DNA from: Carnegiea gigantea
Lineage: Eukaryota; Streptophyta; Magnoliopsida; Caryophyllales; Cactaceae
Assembly (NCBI GenBank): GCA_029747015.1
Contig: JAKOGI010002155.1
Coordinates: 1 to 64,000 of the forward strand
Direction of reading: 5' to 3'
DNA length: 64,000 nucleotides
The notes beneath the pieces were generated by a model. That model did no database searches, had not been told where the DNA came from, and saw only the letters and a program-made list of their open reading frames with translations. Each line of letters starts with the position of its first letter. The first letter of the stretch is position 1. Of the stretch, positions 46,470-57,806 are shown piece by piece. A program made the translations under genes and the position numbers.

Positions 46470-47586
46470 ATGTGATGCCTTGTACTGCTGGATAACATCG
46501 TTAGTGACCTGTACAAGATTGTCGAGCTAAATGAAGGAGAAGCGCAACACATTTCTAACTTCGATGTGAAGGGGTTTGTGAAGGTCGTGCCGCAAGGAGA
46601 TCTGGGGGACAAGGCTGGCGAGTATTGTATTAATGGTTTTATGATTGACTATGACAGCACCCTCTTGCATGAGCAGTACTGTGCGTACCCCAAGTGGTGT
46701 CGGTTCTTAATCTTCATGAAGACCCATCACTTGGTAAGTGTCCTCCACATTCTCGCAATCTCTATTTGTGTTGTATGTTCATACACGTGGTCGCTACGAG
46801 GCACGTGCATTTTAATGTTTGCATTAACACCGTTGTCATAATGTGTCCAACTCATAGACAAAGGGAAACCTGTCACAGTCGGGTACACATTGGGAGATGT
46901 CATAAGCAAATATCTGCGCGACACTGCCATACAGGTAATGATGCAACCCTTTAACCATTGTCATGAAAGTTACAAATGTCGTATGACGTATGTGCTCTTC
47001 CACTTGCAGGTGTTAATGCCCTTGTACGATGGCCTTACACACCACTGGCTGCTCATGGTGGTGGATTTGAACCATAGACATATTGCAATGTACGACTCTT
47101 TACCACCAACTCGAGCTACAGACCAGCAACCTCGTCAGGGTTTATTAACCCGTGCAGTTAAGCGCTCAACCTACTTCTATTCACGCATTACATATAATCA
47201 TATTATGCTTACGTACTTGTCTATTGTGCAGAAGTTGGCACTCAGGCTAGCCCTCATGAAGGTTGACGTTTACACTGTTATTCTTACGTGGGAGGTCATT
47301 CACCTAGCATGCCCATCTCAGACCAAGTGTGTGAAGCACATACTACCCTCCGAACCATGGGTGCAGGTGATGTTTGGTGTGCGCAACATGTGGTTGACAC
47401 TGTATGCATTTCCCTTGCAGTGGTTATGATTGTGGTGTATTCGTCGTGATCTATATGGACCTCCTCATGCTGAAGGTGGACACCATGTGCTTCACACAAA
47501 AGGACGTACATATGCTTTGAGCTAAATTCCTGGCAGACATTCTACGTGGCACAATCAGGAACTTCCCTGCATCCCTTTTGTCATAG
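46470..47586 (+). pseudogene. Ulp1/C48 cysteine protease domain of the KAONASHI-like gene
   Basis: The pieces in order are VSDLYKIVELNEGEAQHISN, then FDVKGFVKVVPQG and LGDKAGEYCINGFMIDYDST (about 46495-46660). KGKPVTVGYTLGDVISKYLR (about 46860-46920) precedes a donor GTAATG. After an acceptor, VLMPLYDGLTHHWLLMVVDL and NHRHIAMYDSLPP lie at 47010-47115. After further intron-like sequence, GYDCGVFVVIYMDLLML lies at about 47422-47475 and continues to FLADILRGTIRNF. The catalytic His (HHW), Asp (YDS) and Cys (DCG) of family C48 are all present. A TGA at about 47518 replaces a codon 30 residues past the Cys. The region 47150-47420 does not read cleanly, so exon borders there are open. Confidence 0.75.
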
Positions 47587-48460
47587 CTTACATATGGTGT
47601 TGTTATCATTTTGCACCCATTGGCTGCACTCCTTACAGTTGCTGTCACATTCTATAATTATTTAATGGCTGACGTGTGTGATTGTAATGTATATAAAGGG
47701 ATGGATGGGTTCCGTATGTGTGATGCAGCATCACAGCACGCAAGTGTACTATGCCCCCTCCTTATTGCTGGCTAACCATGCACCCATTGCCTTGTGCGCA
47801 TCATTAGACAACTGTTGATCGTGTCGAGTGATGGGCGGCCACTCGTGGGTTTATCAACATTGCATTGTAAATATCATGCTATGCACTAACGGTCACTCAC
47901 CACACAAAATCGCAGGGTGTGCCCAAACTTACAGGTGCTCCAGATTACCTCACATTAACCAAGTGCCTACCTAGGCACAAATTGAATGACACACATGTCC
48001 CCGTTCGTGTTAAAGTTACCGTATGTGTGGGTTGGTATAGGAAGGAACCGATGTAGGGCAGAACATAATGTGGGAACAGTAAATAAGGGAAACATGTACG
48101 CAAATTAAACAAACTACTTTATACATTATTTATATATTACGGAGGCAGTGGTAGTCGTAACTTACATACCAAAAATCGATACCAAGTTGGTGCACCCCAT
48201 GTACGACACCAACTGTACATATTATGTACACAGTGAGGACGTACCAAGGTGTCTGCTGCAATGGACATGGTGTGTGAACAATACGTTTTTAACCTACATT
48301 ACACAGCGGAAAATAACTTCATGTTAATCCACACATTCAGCCCTCCGTTTACACATAGTAAAATACATACAAACCAATACATATATACTAGGCACCATGT
48401 ATTGGGCCAATGGGGTTTGGGGGAACTAAACCCGAAAAACCTGTTCACCTTATGACCCAT
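47587..48460. other. Convergent intergenic region of the MULE
   Basis: No frame or repeat is recognised between the end of the Ulp1 gene and the convergent GRF-like gene. Confidence 0.4.
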
Positions 48461-49000
48461 TTAGGATGTCGTTATCCGAACAAACACCAATAATAGCATC
48501 AGCACCAAGATTGCAGTTGTGCACATCCAAGTTTTCGTTGAGCATTTAGCAGAGGAGAGGTCATGATTGAGCTTTATATTGGAGTCTTCATATGACCTCA
48601 TCTTCACACGGATCTCCAACAAAGTGGCCTTTATCTTGTTCACCAATGATTGCAATTTTAAAACAACAATGGCCTTGTTTTCCTTAGTCCTGGATGACTT
48701 GAACCACACATCATGGTTGCACGACCTCTACACAGGAATCAAAGGTCAGGTTCTGTTATTGCAGTGTAAACTGTACAACACAAAATATCTTACTTCAGTA
48801 AGCCTGCGTATAGCTCACAACATACTGATCGGCGCTAGACCGGCACATCAGGGTCAACAATATAGTCTGCAAGCATGCCACACCCACATATAATCATAAA
48901 GTCAGCTCCGTCTGGGGTAATCTTTGATGGCTCCTGGGTATGGCATTTATCGGAGAGGAAGCATTCGATTATAATTGCTCAGTCATACTAAGTGAAGGCA
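48461..49000 (-). pseudogene. GRF-like gene B: zinc-finger trace, coiled coil, C-terminal membrane segment
   Basis: On the minus strand CGCGMLADYIVDPDVP and then RRSVCC (about 48890-48815) recalls the C.CG....(G)RRF..C start of plant GRF zinc fingers. The clear part is the last 82 codons: WFKSSRTKENKAIVVLKLQS, then LVNKIKATLLEIRVKMRSYE, a coiled coil, and WMCTTAILVLMLLLVFVRIT, a C-terminal hydrophobic anchor, ending with a stop at 48461. This zinc finger/coiled coil/membrane-tail order is common in plant GRF proteins linked with transposons. The N-terminal part contains stops. A second gene of the same plan lies upstream at 49992-50534. Confidence 0.45.
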
Positions 49001-49991
49001 GGTGGAAGCTCCCCATTAACAGTGGGGGTTACAGGGTTGGTGGGGAGTAAGAGTTGTGTGCAATGACCTCATTAAGTGCAAACAGTGGAGCATTGACAAG
49101 AAATATGTAGAAAAAGTGGGGCAACATCCATCAAGCAGTACAATCACATTTTGGCGCCTTGGTTTCTGCCCTCCACCATCAATTATTGGTGGAAAGTACT
49201 TGGACGTGAGATGGCCACGTCATGCAATTCCCGTTAGAGAAGTATTAAATTACACTAATAGGGTGGGTACTAACTAAGGGGCCCACCACCACCAAGTAAA
49301 ATAACGCACAATACATTGCTTACCCTAGTACGCTCCTAGGAACTTTTTTTTTGTGTTTACTTAATTGTTGTTGCTTTATTTTGGAATACCCACTAATTTG
49401 TCATAACGTAACACAAATTATGCGCATGACCGTATAAGTGGTTACGTAACTAGTGATCATAATGTTTGACATTGTTAGAACTGTGTTGTTCGTGAAGGTG
49501 TCCGTTGTGATGTAATTGGATGTTAACGTCTCATCGATGGTCCCATACTGATTGTACTTGTACCATTACTAACAGGTCATGCACACACCCTATTCCCATT
49601 CACTTCCATGAATGGGACATATAACAACATGGTGGTGTGCAAAACATTTACGGGCGAGCCCGATAAAAACGTCCACGTATAGAGAGTTAGTGAAATTGTC
49701 AACCTTACATATTACACATCGGAGTATGGAAATGAAAGACACATACATAACTGCACGTTATAGACTCCTATGCGATGTTTGCATCAAATGGATGCATTCA
49801 ACAAAAGGAATGCGTGACGAAAACATATGTAGGCGGACTGGCTTACACAAATTGCGATATTACAAAAAATGTCCACCAGAAACATAATCCACATTGATGG
49901 CCCCTTTCGGTCACCCCAAAAAACCCCATCTAATACGGAGTCACATCTCCTACAAACCACATACGCAAATTAAGTGAAGCATTCAGTCCCC
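49001..49991. other. Region between the two GRF-like genes
   Basis: Short frames exist on the plus strand (49056-49277, 49612-49887), but none shows a recognised domain. A diverged paralogue of neighbouring element genes cannot be excluded. Confidence 0.35.
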
Positions 49992-50534
49992 TCAACACCA
50001 TGTCATCCACACAAGGAAGATGAGGTTTATAATTGCAAATACGGTGAACCTAACCTTCCATTTCCCCAGCTCTACCCTAATCTTCATATCTATAGCCCTG
50101 TCTTCGCCTTACATTAGGTGATGGTCATTTCGTTCAACTCTAATCATATCGCGCGCCTTCCTGAGCTCTGCAGCTAACTCGTCAATCACGTCCCTCGCTT
50201 GTTTAGGATAATTAGGGTCAATGATGTTCAAGAAGGGGCACGCATTTTCATTTTGTCAAGTGATAAGAAGCAATCATTACATGAAATCACTAGGGTTATT
50301 ATGGCAGAAGATGGAGTTGTTCTTTCAAACGACCGCGTAGTTGATAAAAATGAAAGATGTTACCTCTCTAGGACCCGCCACAAAACGCTGGCGGTAGTTG
50401 TCATCCGTTTCTAACATTGCAGCTTCCAACTGACAGAAGCAGTAGAATTTCTTACCACTGTTGTAGTAAATGAGAATGGTCCCAAAATCAGTGCAATGCT
50501 GGCTGTACGGCCTTTTTGTTGAGGGGCCTGCCAT
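49992..50534 (-). pseudogene. GRF-like gene A: zinc-finger trace, coiled coil, C-terminal membrane segment
   Basis: The minus strand from 50534 reads MAGPSTKRPYSQHCTDFG, then ILIYYNSGKKFYCFCQLEAA. The C.D.G....(Y)N.GKKF..C spacing resembles a GRF zinc finger (C.CG....NPGRRF..C) with one Cys replaced. After an interrupted stretch come LNIIDPNYPKQARDVIDELA, then AELRKARDMIRVERN, a likely coiled coil, and FTVFAIINLIFLVWMTWC, a hydrophobic tail before a TGA at 49992. A stop within the coil and a frame change make it a remnant. It has the same plan as gene B, so the two look like a duplicated pair. Confidence 0.45.
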
Positions 50535-51967
50535 GTCAACTACAAAGGGTGGGTGGAGGTGAGTGGATGGAAAGTGTGGAACACAGTAATTGGAAATAGT
50601 TGTCTCCCTTTTTAAACCGTTATGGGGACCTTAGTTAGAAGAGCAAGTAAATGATGTGTGAGCAAGTAAACATAAATGCTACAACACCAACCCAGTCCCA
50701 CCACACATAAATAGGGTGACATGTACGGGGAAAGGCCTGCATAAAGAAAGGGGTGCCCCCTGTTGGTGATGTTAGTGTGAATGTAACTACACATGCAGTT
50801 TCTAGTGAATAACTCATAGGTCGCCTACCAATTTGCCCCTCAATACGTCTGTTCCACTGTTTATAGCTGAGTTTACCAGGGCACGTTTATATGTACACCA
50901 TAGTCAACCTTCAATTACCTAAATACATCTATGGATTCCACACCTGAGTACGACGTAATTGTGAAAGACCTTATTACACGAGCAAAAAATCATGTGTACC
51001 CTCTTCTGTAAGTACAACCACCTGGGTAGACTAAGAAGAATACGGTGGCACTCCTTAATTTCAATGATTGACATATGTGTCCCCCTCGTACTAGCAGCAC
51101 TATTTAATTTCACATCCACTCCAGCTGGCGGCTGCAAAACCCATTGCAATTCTTGAGTAAAGGGCGTCTATGAAGTACATAGCTTCGCGATAAACCCACT
51201 GTATGCGAGAGCTTAAATGCAGTTCAGGTATAGGTGTGAGATGGTGGGATGGAGCAAATGTTGAGCTCCAACATGATAAATGTGGACAGAAGGTTGAGGT
51301 CCAACTAGCTCACTTCCATTCATGTGGTACGAGCATTACGGCGACGAATCATATACAAGCAAAGCTGGTGTCCCCATTCCAGTAGGATTCCCACTAATGG
51401 GGTTGATGCGACGAATGTACAATTTAGTCCGCGTGAGTGAAACAGTGGAGTCTTCAACACTGACCATACACAAGGTGCAACCTAATCATTTCAACAGTCC
51501 TGCACCGACGGCAATGTCCATGTTGTCCATTAACAACATCAATTCGCATCAAGATCCTCCATTGGGGGAACACCCTGATATTGGGTAGGTGGAAGGTCCA
51601 GTTTTCATCCCGATTGACACCTCACTCTCCAATCATTGATGGACTTCCCGGTACATTGGGCAGCTTTGATGCAAGGGCCCGACGAAGATTGCGGAACTTA
51701 AGGTGTATGATGCCCTCATCGACACATGCTCCAGCTCAAATTCCAATCGTCATTAAGTTCAGTCGTAATTGGACCGATGAATAGCAATGTTCTGCTTAGA
51801 GGGATTGTAGATCTCTCTTACATATTGAACACGTCAGCACTGAAGATGGCGTCGTTTAGGAGTTTGACATAGAACCCCCCAGACCATCAATCGCCCCATG
51901 TAGGACCTTTACAATTTCCCATTCCGTACTGACGTACAAATTCTAAGGGTGGAGCGATGACACTTTC
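50535..51967. other. Region with weak plus-strand coding trace
   Basis: Frames at 51203-51784 read as ordinary protein text (VPIPVGFPLMGLMRRMYNLV, then IDTSLSNH) with stops. They run in the same direction as the fragment at 51968 and may be its upstream part. No domain is recognised. Confidence 0.3.
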
Positions 51968-52357
51968 ATGCACATCCTCCCCAATGGCATAGACGGGGCT
52001 CAAGTGGACATACTGTCGATGCCCATAGAAGAGGGAAATGTCATTAAATACACGGTTAGCATGCCGGCAACCAATTCACATATTGGCATCCCTCCGCGTG
52101 TGACTTACTATTGCCCGAGTGACATTCGTATCGCCCTTTGGAACTGTAGAGGCATTGCACACGCATCTTTCCTGCCCAATCCGTGTAGGTTACTTTATGT
52201 AACTAGGGCCCTCGTTATGATGGTGACAGATATTAGAGTGGGAGATGACAAGGCAAGGGAGATACTACAAAGAACTGCAATGAACCACGACTTCACAGCG
52301 CTCATTGGCTTCATCAGGGGCGTGTGTATCTTTAGGACTCATCCAAAGTGTTATTAG
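51968..52357 (+). pseudogene. L1-type endonuclease-like N-terminal fragment
   Basis: The open 129-codon frame contains IRIALWNCRGIAHASFLPNP, then LVMMVTDIRVGDDKAREILQ, and ends near LIGFIRGVCIFRTH. Plant L1 (LINE) ORF2 proteins and their host-located relatives begin with the pattern ...WNCRG......L........(V)..ETR........I......G..GG. Here the catalytic-type Glu of ETR is Asp (TDIR) and the final GG is RG, so the nuclease would not be expected to work. No reverse transcriptase follows: the text stops at 52357. It is probably a fragment captured by the Mutator-like element, but a decayed insertion is equally possible. Confidence 0.5.
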
Positions 52358-53555
52358 TGCCACATACGTTTTAACAACTGCAGTTACTTTCATCGTGAAG
52401 ATAAATTTGTCAATGGCGCATTTCAATATTCATGTGCATATTCTGTCCACATTTTTTGCTTCCACGACCGCATGTCTCACCTCCTACAGTGACTACGCTT
52501 ATGTGTCGTATTTCATTGAATGCTTGCAGGGAGTTCGGTAGTGCTGCGGAACTGACACCTACGCATGCTTCTACTACAAATTTCACTAGTGTTGCCTAGA
52601 GGGCAACCTCACATAGCTCTTCGTACACTCTGCATTGTCGTAGGTGGCCCGAGTTAACACTATCACTTTGGGGACATTATGTGTATGCACGAGTTTCATC
52701 TGATGTGCACTTGTAATTGTGCGTTGCCTATGTAATACCCCATCACACTCGTGACGTTCACATTGTTCTCCATGACTCACAGTTTATTTCTAATGCTGTT
52801 GTGCTTAAGTTATCGACCACACTCCCATGTAACCTTACGCGACACTCCCCCCTTCCCCCATTGTAACCTTAATGATCTGATTCATAAAGTGACTACAATT
52901 ACCTAACTGTACACATAGATCTACCTGGGTGTACTTCGTTACATAATTGGGTAAACGTCGTACACGCATATTCAAAGTGAAGGTCAGGTGTAGGCAGGAC
53001 ACATGTTTTACGTGATCAACACACATAGGCAAAATGCGGGTTGGTGAATGAGATACGCAGAGCCCCATTATGCACCGTGCACACAAATCGCACGCATCGC
53101 ACCTGTACTTTGAATTAAAGTCACTAATGTCAACGCACTCAACAAACTTACCAATACTAATACACACAAGCTAATGCACATTCATGCTTCACTGCGTACA
53201 CTGCTATACGTTACATAGGCAGTGGGTGAGTCACGGTAGAATGTGGCCCAGTCCAGAACACACACAAAAAACAGCAAAACATGTATAATACACCTCATTC
53301 AGTCCAGACACGCCCAAAATTCCCTTCAACACTTGCAATCTGACGCAGTTTGTCTACCACGGCTTCAAGAGTGCATACACAAGTAATCATAGAAGTCATG
53401 ATGGGTACGTATATGAGTTTCCTGATGGCAACACCTCTACATACTGGAGGTTGAACTTGGGTTTCACCTGATCCCAGAGCAGCAACGTGTATGGCAGTGT
53501 CCCCTAGACGTTGAAGAAGCCCCGAACTCCCTGCAATCATAACAGCCACTTAATC
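52358..53555. other. Spacer between the L1-like fragment and the transposase
   Basis: One ACCTGGGTGTACTTCG copy of the element-wide motif lies at 52922. No gene is supported. Open frames on the minus strand (52835-53167, 53295-53549) might be 3' exons of the transposase gene, but no domain is seen. Confidence 0.35.
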
Positions 53556-55450
53556 ACAACGTATGACAGCTACGAAAAAAACTTACAATTACGTAACGTG
53601 CCATCACATCGTGCTTGTGCCTGTGACATAAGAACCATCGACAATATCCTCATTCTGGACAACATCACCTTTATAATTTGCATCGAAATCTGCTTGGGGA
53701 TTACGACATGTGTGCCTTGTATGTCCGACTTTGCTACATTTTGAGGACCTAAACACTTTCTTATCCTAGGTTTCAGACTCTCTTTGCTTCGATGGCGGCC
53801 TACCCAAATGGTGCCCATTGTTCGGGGGTAATATGCACCTCTTGTAGTCGTCATCCAGTTCTTCCCCATTAACCACAACCCCTATCTTATCATCCACTTT
53901 TCCTATGTCGTGCATTTCTATCGGGTGAACAAGTTGGTTGTATATAACCTCATGGGTCGCACCCTTAGACATAGTTATAAACCCATAAGTTCGCCTTTGC
54001 TATCACAGCCAGAGCATGACAGCATGGAAGGCCTCGCATTTGTATTGCCTACAAGTGCAAGTCTGTTGCCCCAACTTAACTACCAATTTACGGTTGTTGG
54101 TCAACTTCACACTGTACTCGCCTAACATCACACTGTAACACTCTACAACTGTAATACAACCCATTTTCTGGTATATGTCCTCCAACTTCTGCTTTATTCT
54201 CTCACTACCCCATTCTTCCACTTGACAATGTCCTGCTTGTGCTTGTCCATCTTCCTCCCTAGCTTCTTAAGGTGGCCACTGACAAACCAAGGCACAGGCA
54301 TCAGACTTAGTCGTCGCATTCAATTGTTCCAACTTTCTATGACATTGTTGTTCGTCCTGCCCCATCTTTCCTAGTGAACTTCGATGCACCCATTGCTCCA
54401 GCTCATTGTCCTCCACCCAGGAACCGAGCTCTGCCTTATAGCACCTCAGCTCCTCCAATGCGGCATTGTATTCCCTCATTGTTGGTGCGCAAGCCACTCT
54501 GTAGAACATTTCCTTCACTATCTGCTTTTTTGCTTTTTTGCGGATGCCACGCTTGGCTGCCTCCTTCAAGAAGTCTCCGTCAAGTGTCGTAGGCAGTAGC
54601 TATGGTACTCCTTTCCAAGCACTTGTGCGATCGCAGGGTGCCTGTCCGACATTATCACTAGCTTCAAACCCCCTAAACACTAAGCAACCATTTCCAAGAA
54701 CCACACCCACTCTTCAATTTTCTCACCACACACTATGGCGTACATAAAGTTAAAAAGATGGTTGTCCACATCCAAGGTGTAGGCTGTAAGTAAAGTCCCC
54801 TTGTACGATCCGCTCAAATGGGTTCCATCGACAAAGAGTACGAGCCTACACCCGACCTTGAAGCCATTTACATTCGCAGCGTATGCCACAAACATCCCAT
54901 AAAACCTGCAACCATTAACCCCACACTCTGCGACTGACACTGGGTTCACTCTCACTATTGCCGCAGACATCCAAGGGAGCAATTTGTAATGATCGACCGG
55001 CTTGCCAAGCACCATCATGCGCACGAACTCTCTCACCCGCCATGACTGCATGTAAGTGAGATTAATCCCTAGCTCCAACTCCAGATCTTGCATAATGTCT
55101 TTGGGAGAATAATCAAGACACATCCGCACTTTACCCTCAATAAGGTGCGCGAGAAGTTTAGCTCTAACGCGGCGTCTGCCTGAAATACCCATCTGACATG
55201 CTCCCCAATACTGTGTATATGCTACCCTCTAAAGTCTTTCAACGACATCACCTGTGTGTTCTTTCCGCCTCTTACATTGACATTCCTCGGGCAGTCAGCA
55301 GCATCACACCGGACCACAATTCGTTGCTTGCAATTCCTCTCAAACCGATAGTTGAAGTGGTTCGCTATTGCATATTTGCATCTCATTTGCCAAAATGCTT
55401 TCACAGATTGAAATATCTGCCCCTCCCCCTGATCAATTTCATCCATATGC
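53556..55450 (-). pseudogene. MuDRA-like Mutator transposase
   Basis: Domains in minus-strand order: at 55430-55222, a MuDR N-terminal domain (FQSVKAFWQMRCKYAIANHF, then RIVVRCDAADCPRNVNV). At 55192-54680, a 170-codon open frame of the MULE transposase: LDYSPKDIMQDLELELGI, SWRVREFVRMMVLGKPVDHY, VGCRLVLFVDGTHLSGSYKG (first Asp), EEWVWFLEMVA. Then CLGGLKLVIMSDRHPAIAQV (second Asp) with YHSYCLRHL, and after a frame change GRTNNNVIESWNN (catalytic Glu), VPWFVSGHLKKLGRKMDKHK. At 54100-54020, a SWIM finger CTCRQYKCEAFHA. A C-terminal GRPPSKQRE and zinc-knuckle remnant KCSKVGHTRHTC lie near 53720. The DDE set is retained, but TAG at about 54677, another near 54570 and at least three frameshifts make it non-functional. 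Confidence 0.88.
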
Positions 55451-57250
55451 TAAATGGTAACTTCGACCTTGCATACCAGATCGTGGCCACACATTATCAT
55501 TGACATCATTCCCATCACCACACCCTTTCCTTTACGTTCCATCATCACAGCCTTTCTCAGGTGATTACTTATCACCTGCATCGTCTCGTTGAGCTGTTTC
55601 CTCATCACGTGCATCCTCTCATGCAACATATATCTCATCGTAATGTGACAATTCAATTATATCCCCTCCTACTCACAGCCTGCTCCGCGGCTGCTCACCT
55701 ACTTCACTGTCGAACGACCAGCAGATCCAAGCACAACAACACATTAGCCATTAGTTTCCTTACCTTGCATTTATTACTGCACTTCATTACATAGGTCTTT
55801 GTTAATGCCCTACCTTTTGCCTCCTGCTTGGTTGCAGCCGCCTTCCCAACCCACTTCCACACCATCATGGCCATTTCTCCCACTTCTGCCGCATACCTTG
55901 CCATCATGACAAGCTCGCACTCTTCCTTTGCATACAGCAAAACCCTCCTGTGCCCGCCTCAGCGGACCTTCGTTCCCGCCCATTTATAGATACCCATGCT
56001 CATCATTACCCTTGAAAATCATCTTCACATCAGTGTCCCCCTCAACTGCCAGTAACATTTCCCTATCATATTTCAAATTGTACCAGTTTTTTCTCTGACA
56101 TATCAGTCCCTGTAACCTCCTTTACCATTCGGATCACTTCCTCCACCCTCATTCCTTCCTTCACCACCATACATTTCCTTGACCCGCCCTCATATGTTAC
56201 TTTCCCCCCTCCGCTTTGCGCCACCACCTCCCCTTTATAAAACATACATAACTATCTTCCTTCCATCGCCACCATCTCCTTCAACTGCAGCATGTACATC
56301 CACTGTTCGTGACTATCCCCATTACCAGCACCTTGCACCCCTTCCCGATCAACCCCCAACCTTGCACCCTGTACCCTGCGTATGACATGATCACAACATT
56401 TAGTCATGTAATACATTTGTGCTCAGCATTGGTGTAACACAATTACATGGTCACAACATTTATTCATGTAATACCTATGGTTTTACCTAACTAGTTCACT
56501 ATGTCTACCACGGTATACGACCACGACACCATGTTCACAAGTACTACATTATTGACCTGCAAACCCACTAGCTCATACTTTCACACCATCATCACAAATG
56601 TTCATAGCACCTTCCCCCAGCCCATTACAAAAAACTAAACCATAACCCAACCCGTACTACCTGCCCCACCAATTACTCAAACTACCATTCTCTGACTTCC
56701 CCAATGATGCCCAACCCTCACTACATTTCATTTTCATTACATGTATGCCACAACGCGCCCACCTCCCTGGTCTACAAACAACATAATTGTAGCACACATA
56801 AACACCACACAAATACAGTTCACACTAACAACAATTGCAACAACGACCACAAACTAGTTACAGTTCAACATAATTGACTACCACCTACCACGCTGTGCGT
56901 TCTGTATACCCAGCTACTTGTCCCTGTCTACCCATAACCATATACTCCATCACTGTCATACTACGTGCTTGCATTCTTACGTACAAATATTATCTTTATG
57001 CCTCTATTGTCGTCGTCGTATATGCCATTTCACAGGGTTAGATTGTATACCCAACCAAGTCCAATGTCTACCACGATTGACACGTGAAACCTTGCTGTGT
57101 ATTCCAAAATGCATGCAAATGTGCTTATCGTTGAGCACTTTTCCCAACGCATACACCATTGAAATGAAGGAAAATTTTCCCCAATTCTGGGCATTCACAC
57201 GACAGAGTACCATCTTCAGCACCATACACACTAAATAATCAAACAAGATC
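55451..57250 (-). other. Probable upstream exons/introns of the transposase gene
   Basis: Minus-strand frames rich in Met, Glu and Lys (55450-55656, 55704-55940) and a frame at 57246-57004 (FDYLVCMVLKMVLC, then WGKFSFISMVYALGKVLND) could be N-terminal exons, as MULE genes often begin with a divergent domain. No motif confirms it. On the plus strand the same DNA is Pro/Thr/Ser/His-rich. Confidence 0.35.
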
Positions 57251-57601
57251 TACAAATTCCTTCACATACTTCACTTAATTACAATCACGTACCTTCAATT
57301 CACCCTTAATAAACCATCTTCTCAGCTCCACCATGTGTTCTTGCAAGGCCCTGTGCAAGCCCCTTTGTGTCTTCCTATTCCAGCACTGTTCCTCCTCACC
57401 AGCTCCCCAACCACCCCTCCTTCCGCCATCCCTTCGCCGCACTGCACTTTTTCTTGCTGACTTTCTCCATTGCTCTTCTTCTCCATCCCTCTCTGTAGCT
57501 CTTCTTCTTCATACTTTCGCTGTTGAAGGAACCCTAATCTTTTCTACAATGTTCGACTTGTGAATGGGAAAGGCAGCTTCACATTCCTCTCTCCTAAACT
57601 A

Positions 57602-57602
<1 letters not shown>

Positions 57603-57645
<43 letters not shown>
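57603..57645 (+). repeat. CT microsatellite near the MULE right end
   Basis: About twenty CT units. In transposase orientation this is a GA tract in the presumed promoter or 5' leader, inside the terminal repeat region. Confidence 0.8.
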
Positions 57646-57647
<2 letters not shown>

Positions 57648-57654
57648 GTGACAA

Positions 57655-57806
57655 TGACAACCCCTACTTCACCATGGGTATTCTCGTAATTTTGCCTCTA
57701 CTCACATTTTCCGCCACTTCATTTTCCCTCCAAAACCAACACCAACTTGTTGGGAAAAAAATGAGTCTGTAGCCACCCATTTAAACAATTACTGCCTTGC
57801 AAACTA
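57655..57806 (-). repeat. Right terminal inverted repeat of the MULE
   Basis: The reverse complement aligns with 30025-30160. The core 57714-57764 is 47/51 identical to 30068-30118. Confidence 0.85.

Larger units (their letters stand above)
32430..47586 (+). pseudogene. KAONASHI-like gene: plant-mobile/DUF1985-like domain plus Ulp1 (C48) protease, interrupted
   Basis: The pieces in order are an N-terminal domain at 32434-33495, an 8.3 kb mitochondrial-like insertion, a linker with basic motif (42050-43010), a repeated-exon array (43190-45930), and the Ulp1 protease domain (46470-47586). Plant MULEs of the KAONASHI/CUMULE type carry just such a fused gene. The C48 domain normally removes SUMO-like modifiers by cysteine proteolysis; the role in the element is unknown. 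Within exons the frame is well kept. However, there is a 1 bp shift near 32928, a TAG where Trp is expected (near 32985), a TAG in SYV-region exon 33240, and a TGA in the last exon (47518), so the gene is not intact. Exons end at plausible GT and begin after AG. It lies convergent to the minus-strand genes at 48-57 kb. Confidence 0.75.
30025..57806. mobile_element. Giant composite Mutator-like element (KAONASHI/ULP1 type)
   Basis: The ends are inverted repeats of roughly 130-150 bp. The core 30068-30118 matches the reverse complement of 57714-57764 at 47 of 51 positions, including a shared TTTTTTTCCCAACAA. Similarity continues more loosely inwards and out to GAAATTTACAGGG (30025) and the complement of CCTTGCAAACTA (57795-57806). 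No exact 9 bp target duplication could be fixed, so the outer edges are uncertain by about 20 bp. Inside are a MuDRA transposase (minus), a plant-mobile/Ulp1 gene (plus), two GRF-like genes (minus), an L1-like fragment, tandem repeats and a mitochondrial-like block of about 8.3 kb. The length is far above the few kilobases usual for MuDR and large even for ULP1-bearing MULEs. Confidence 0.85.
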
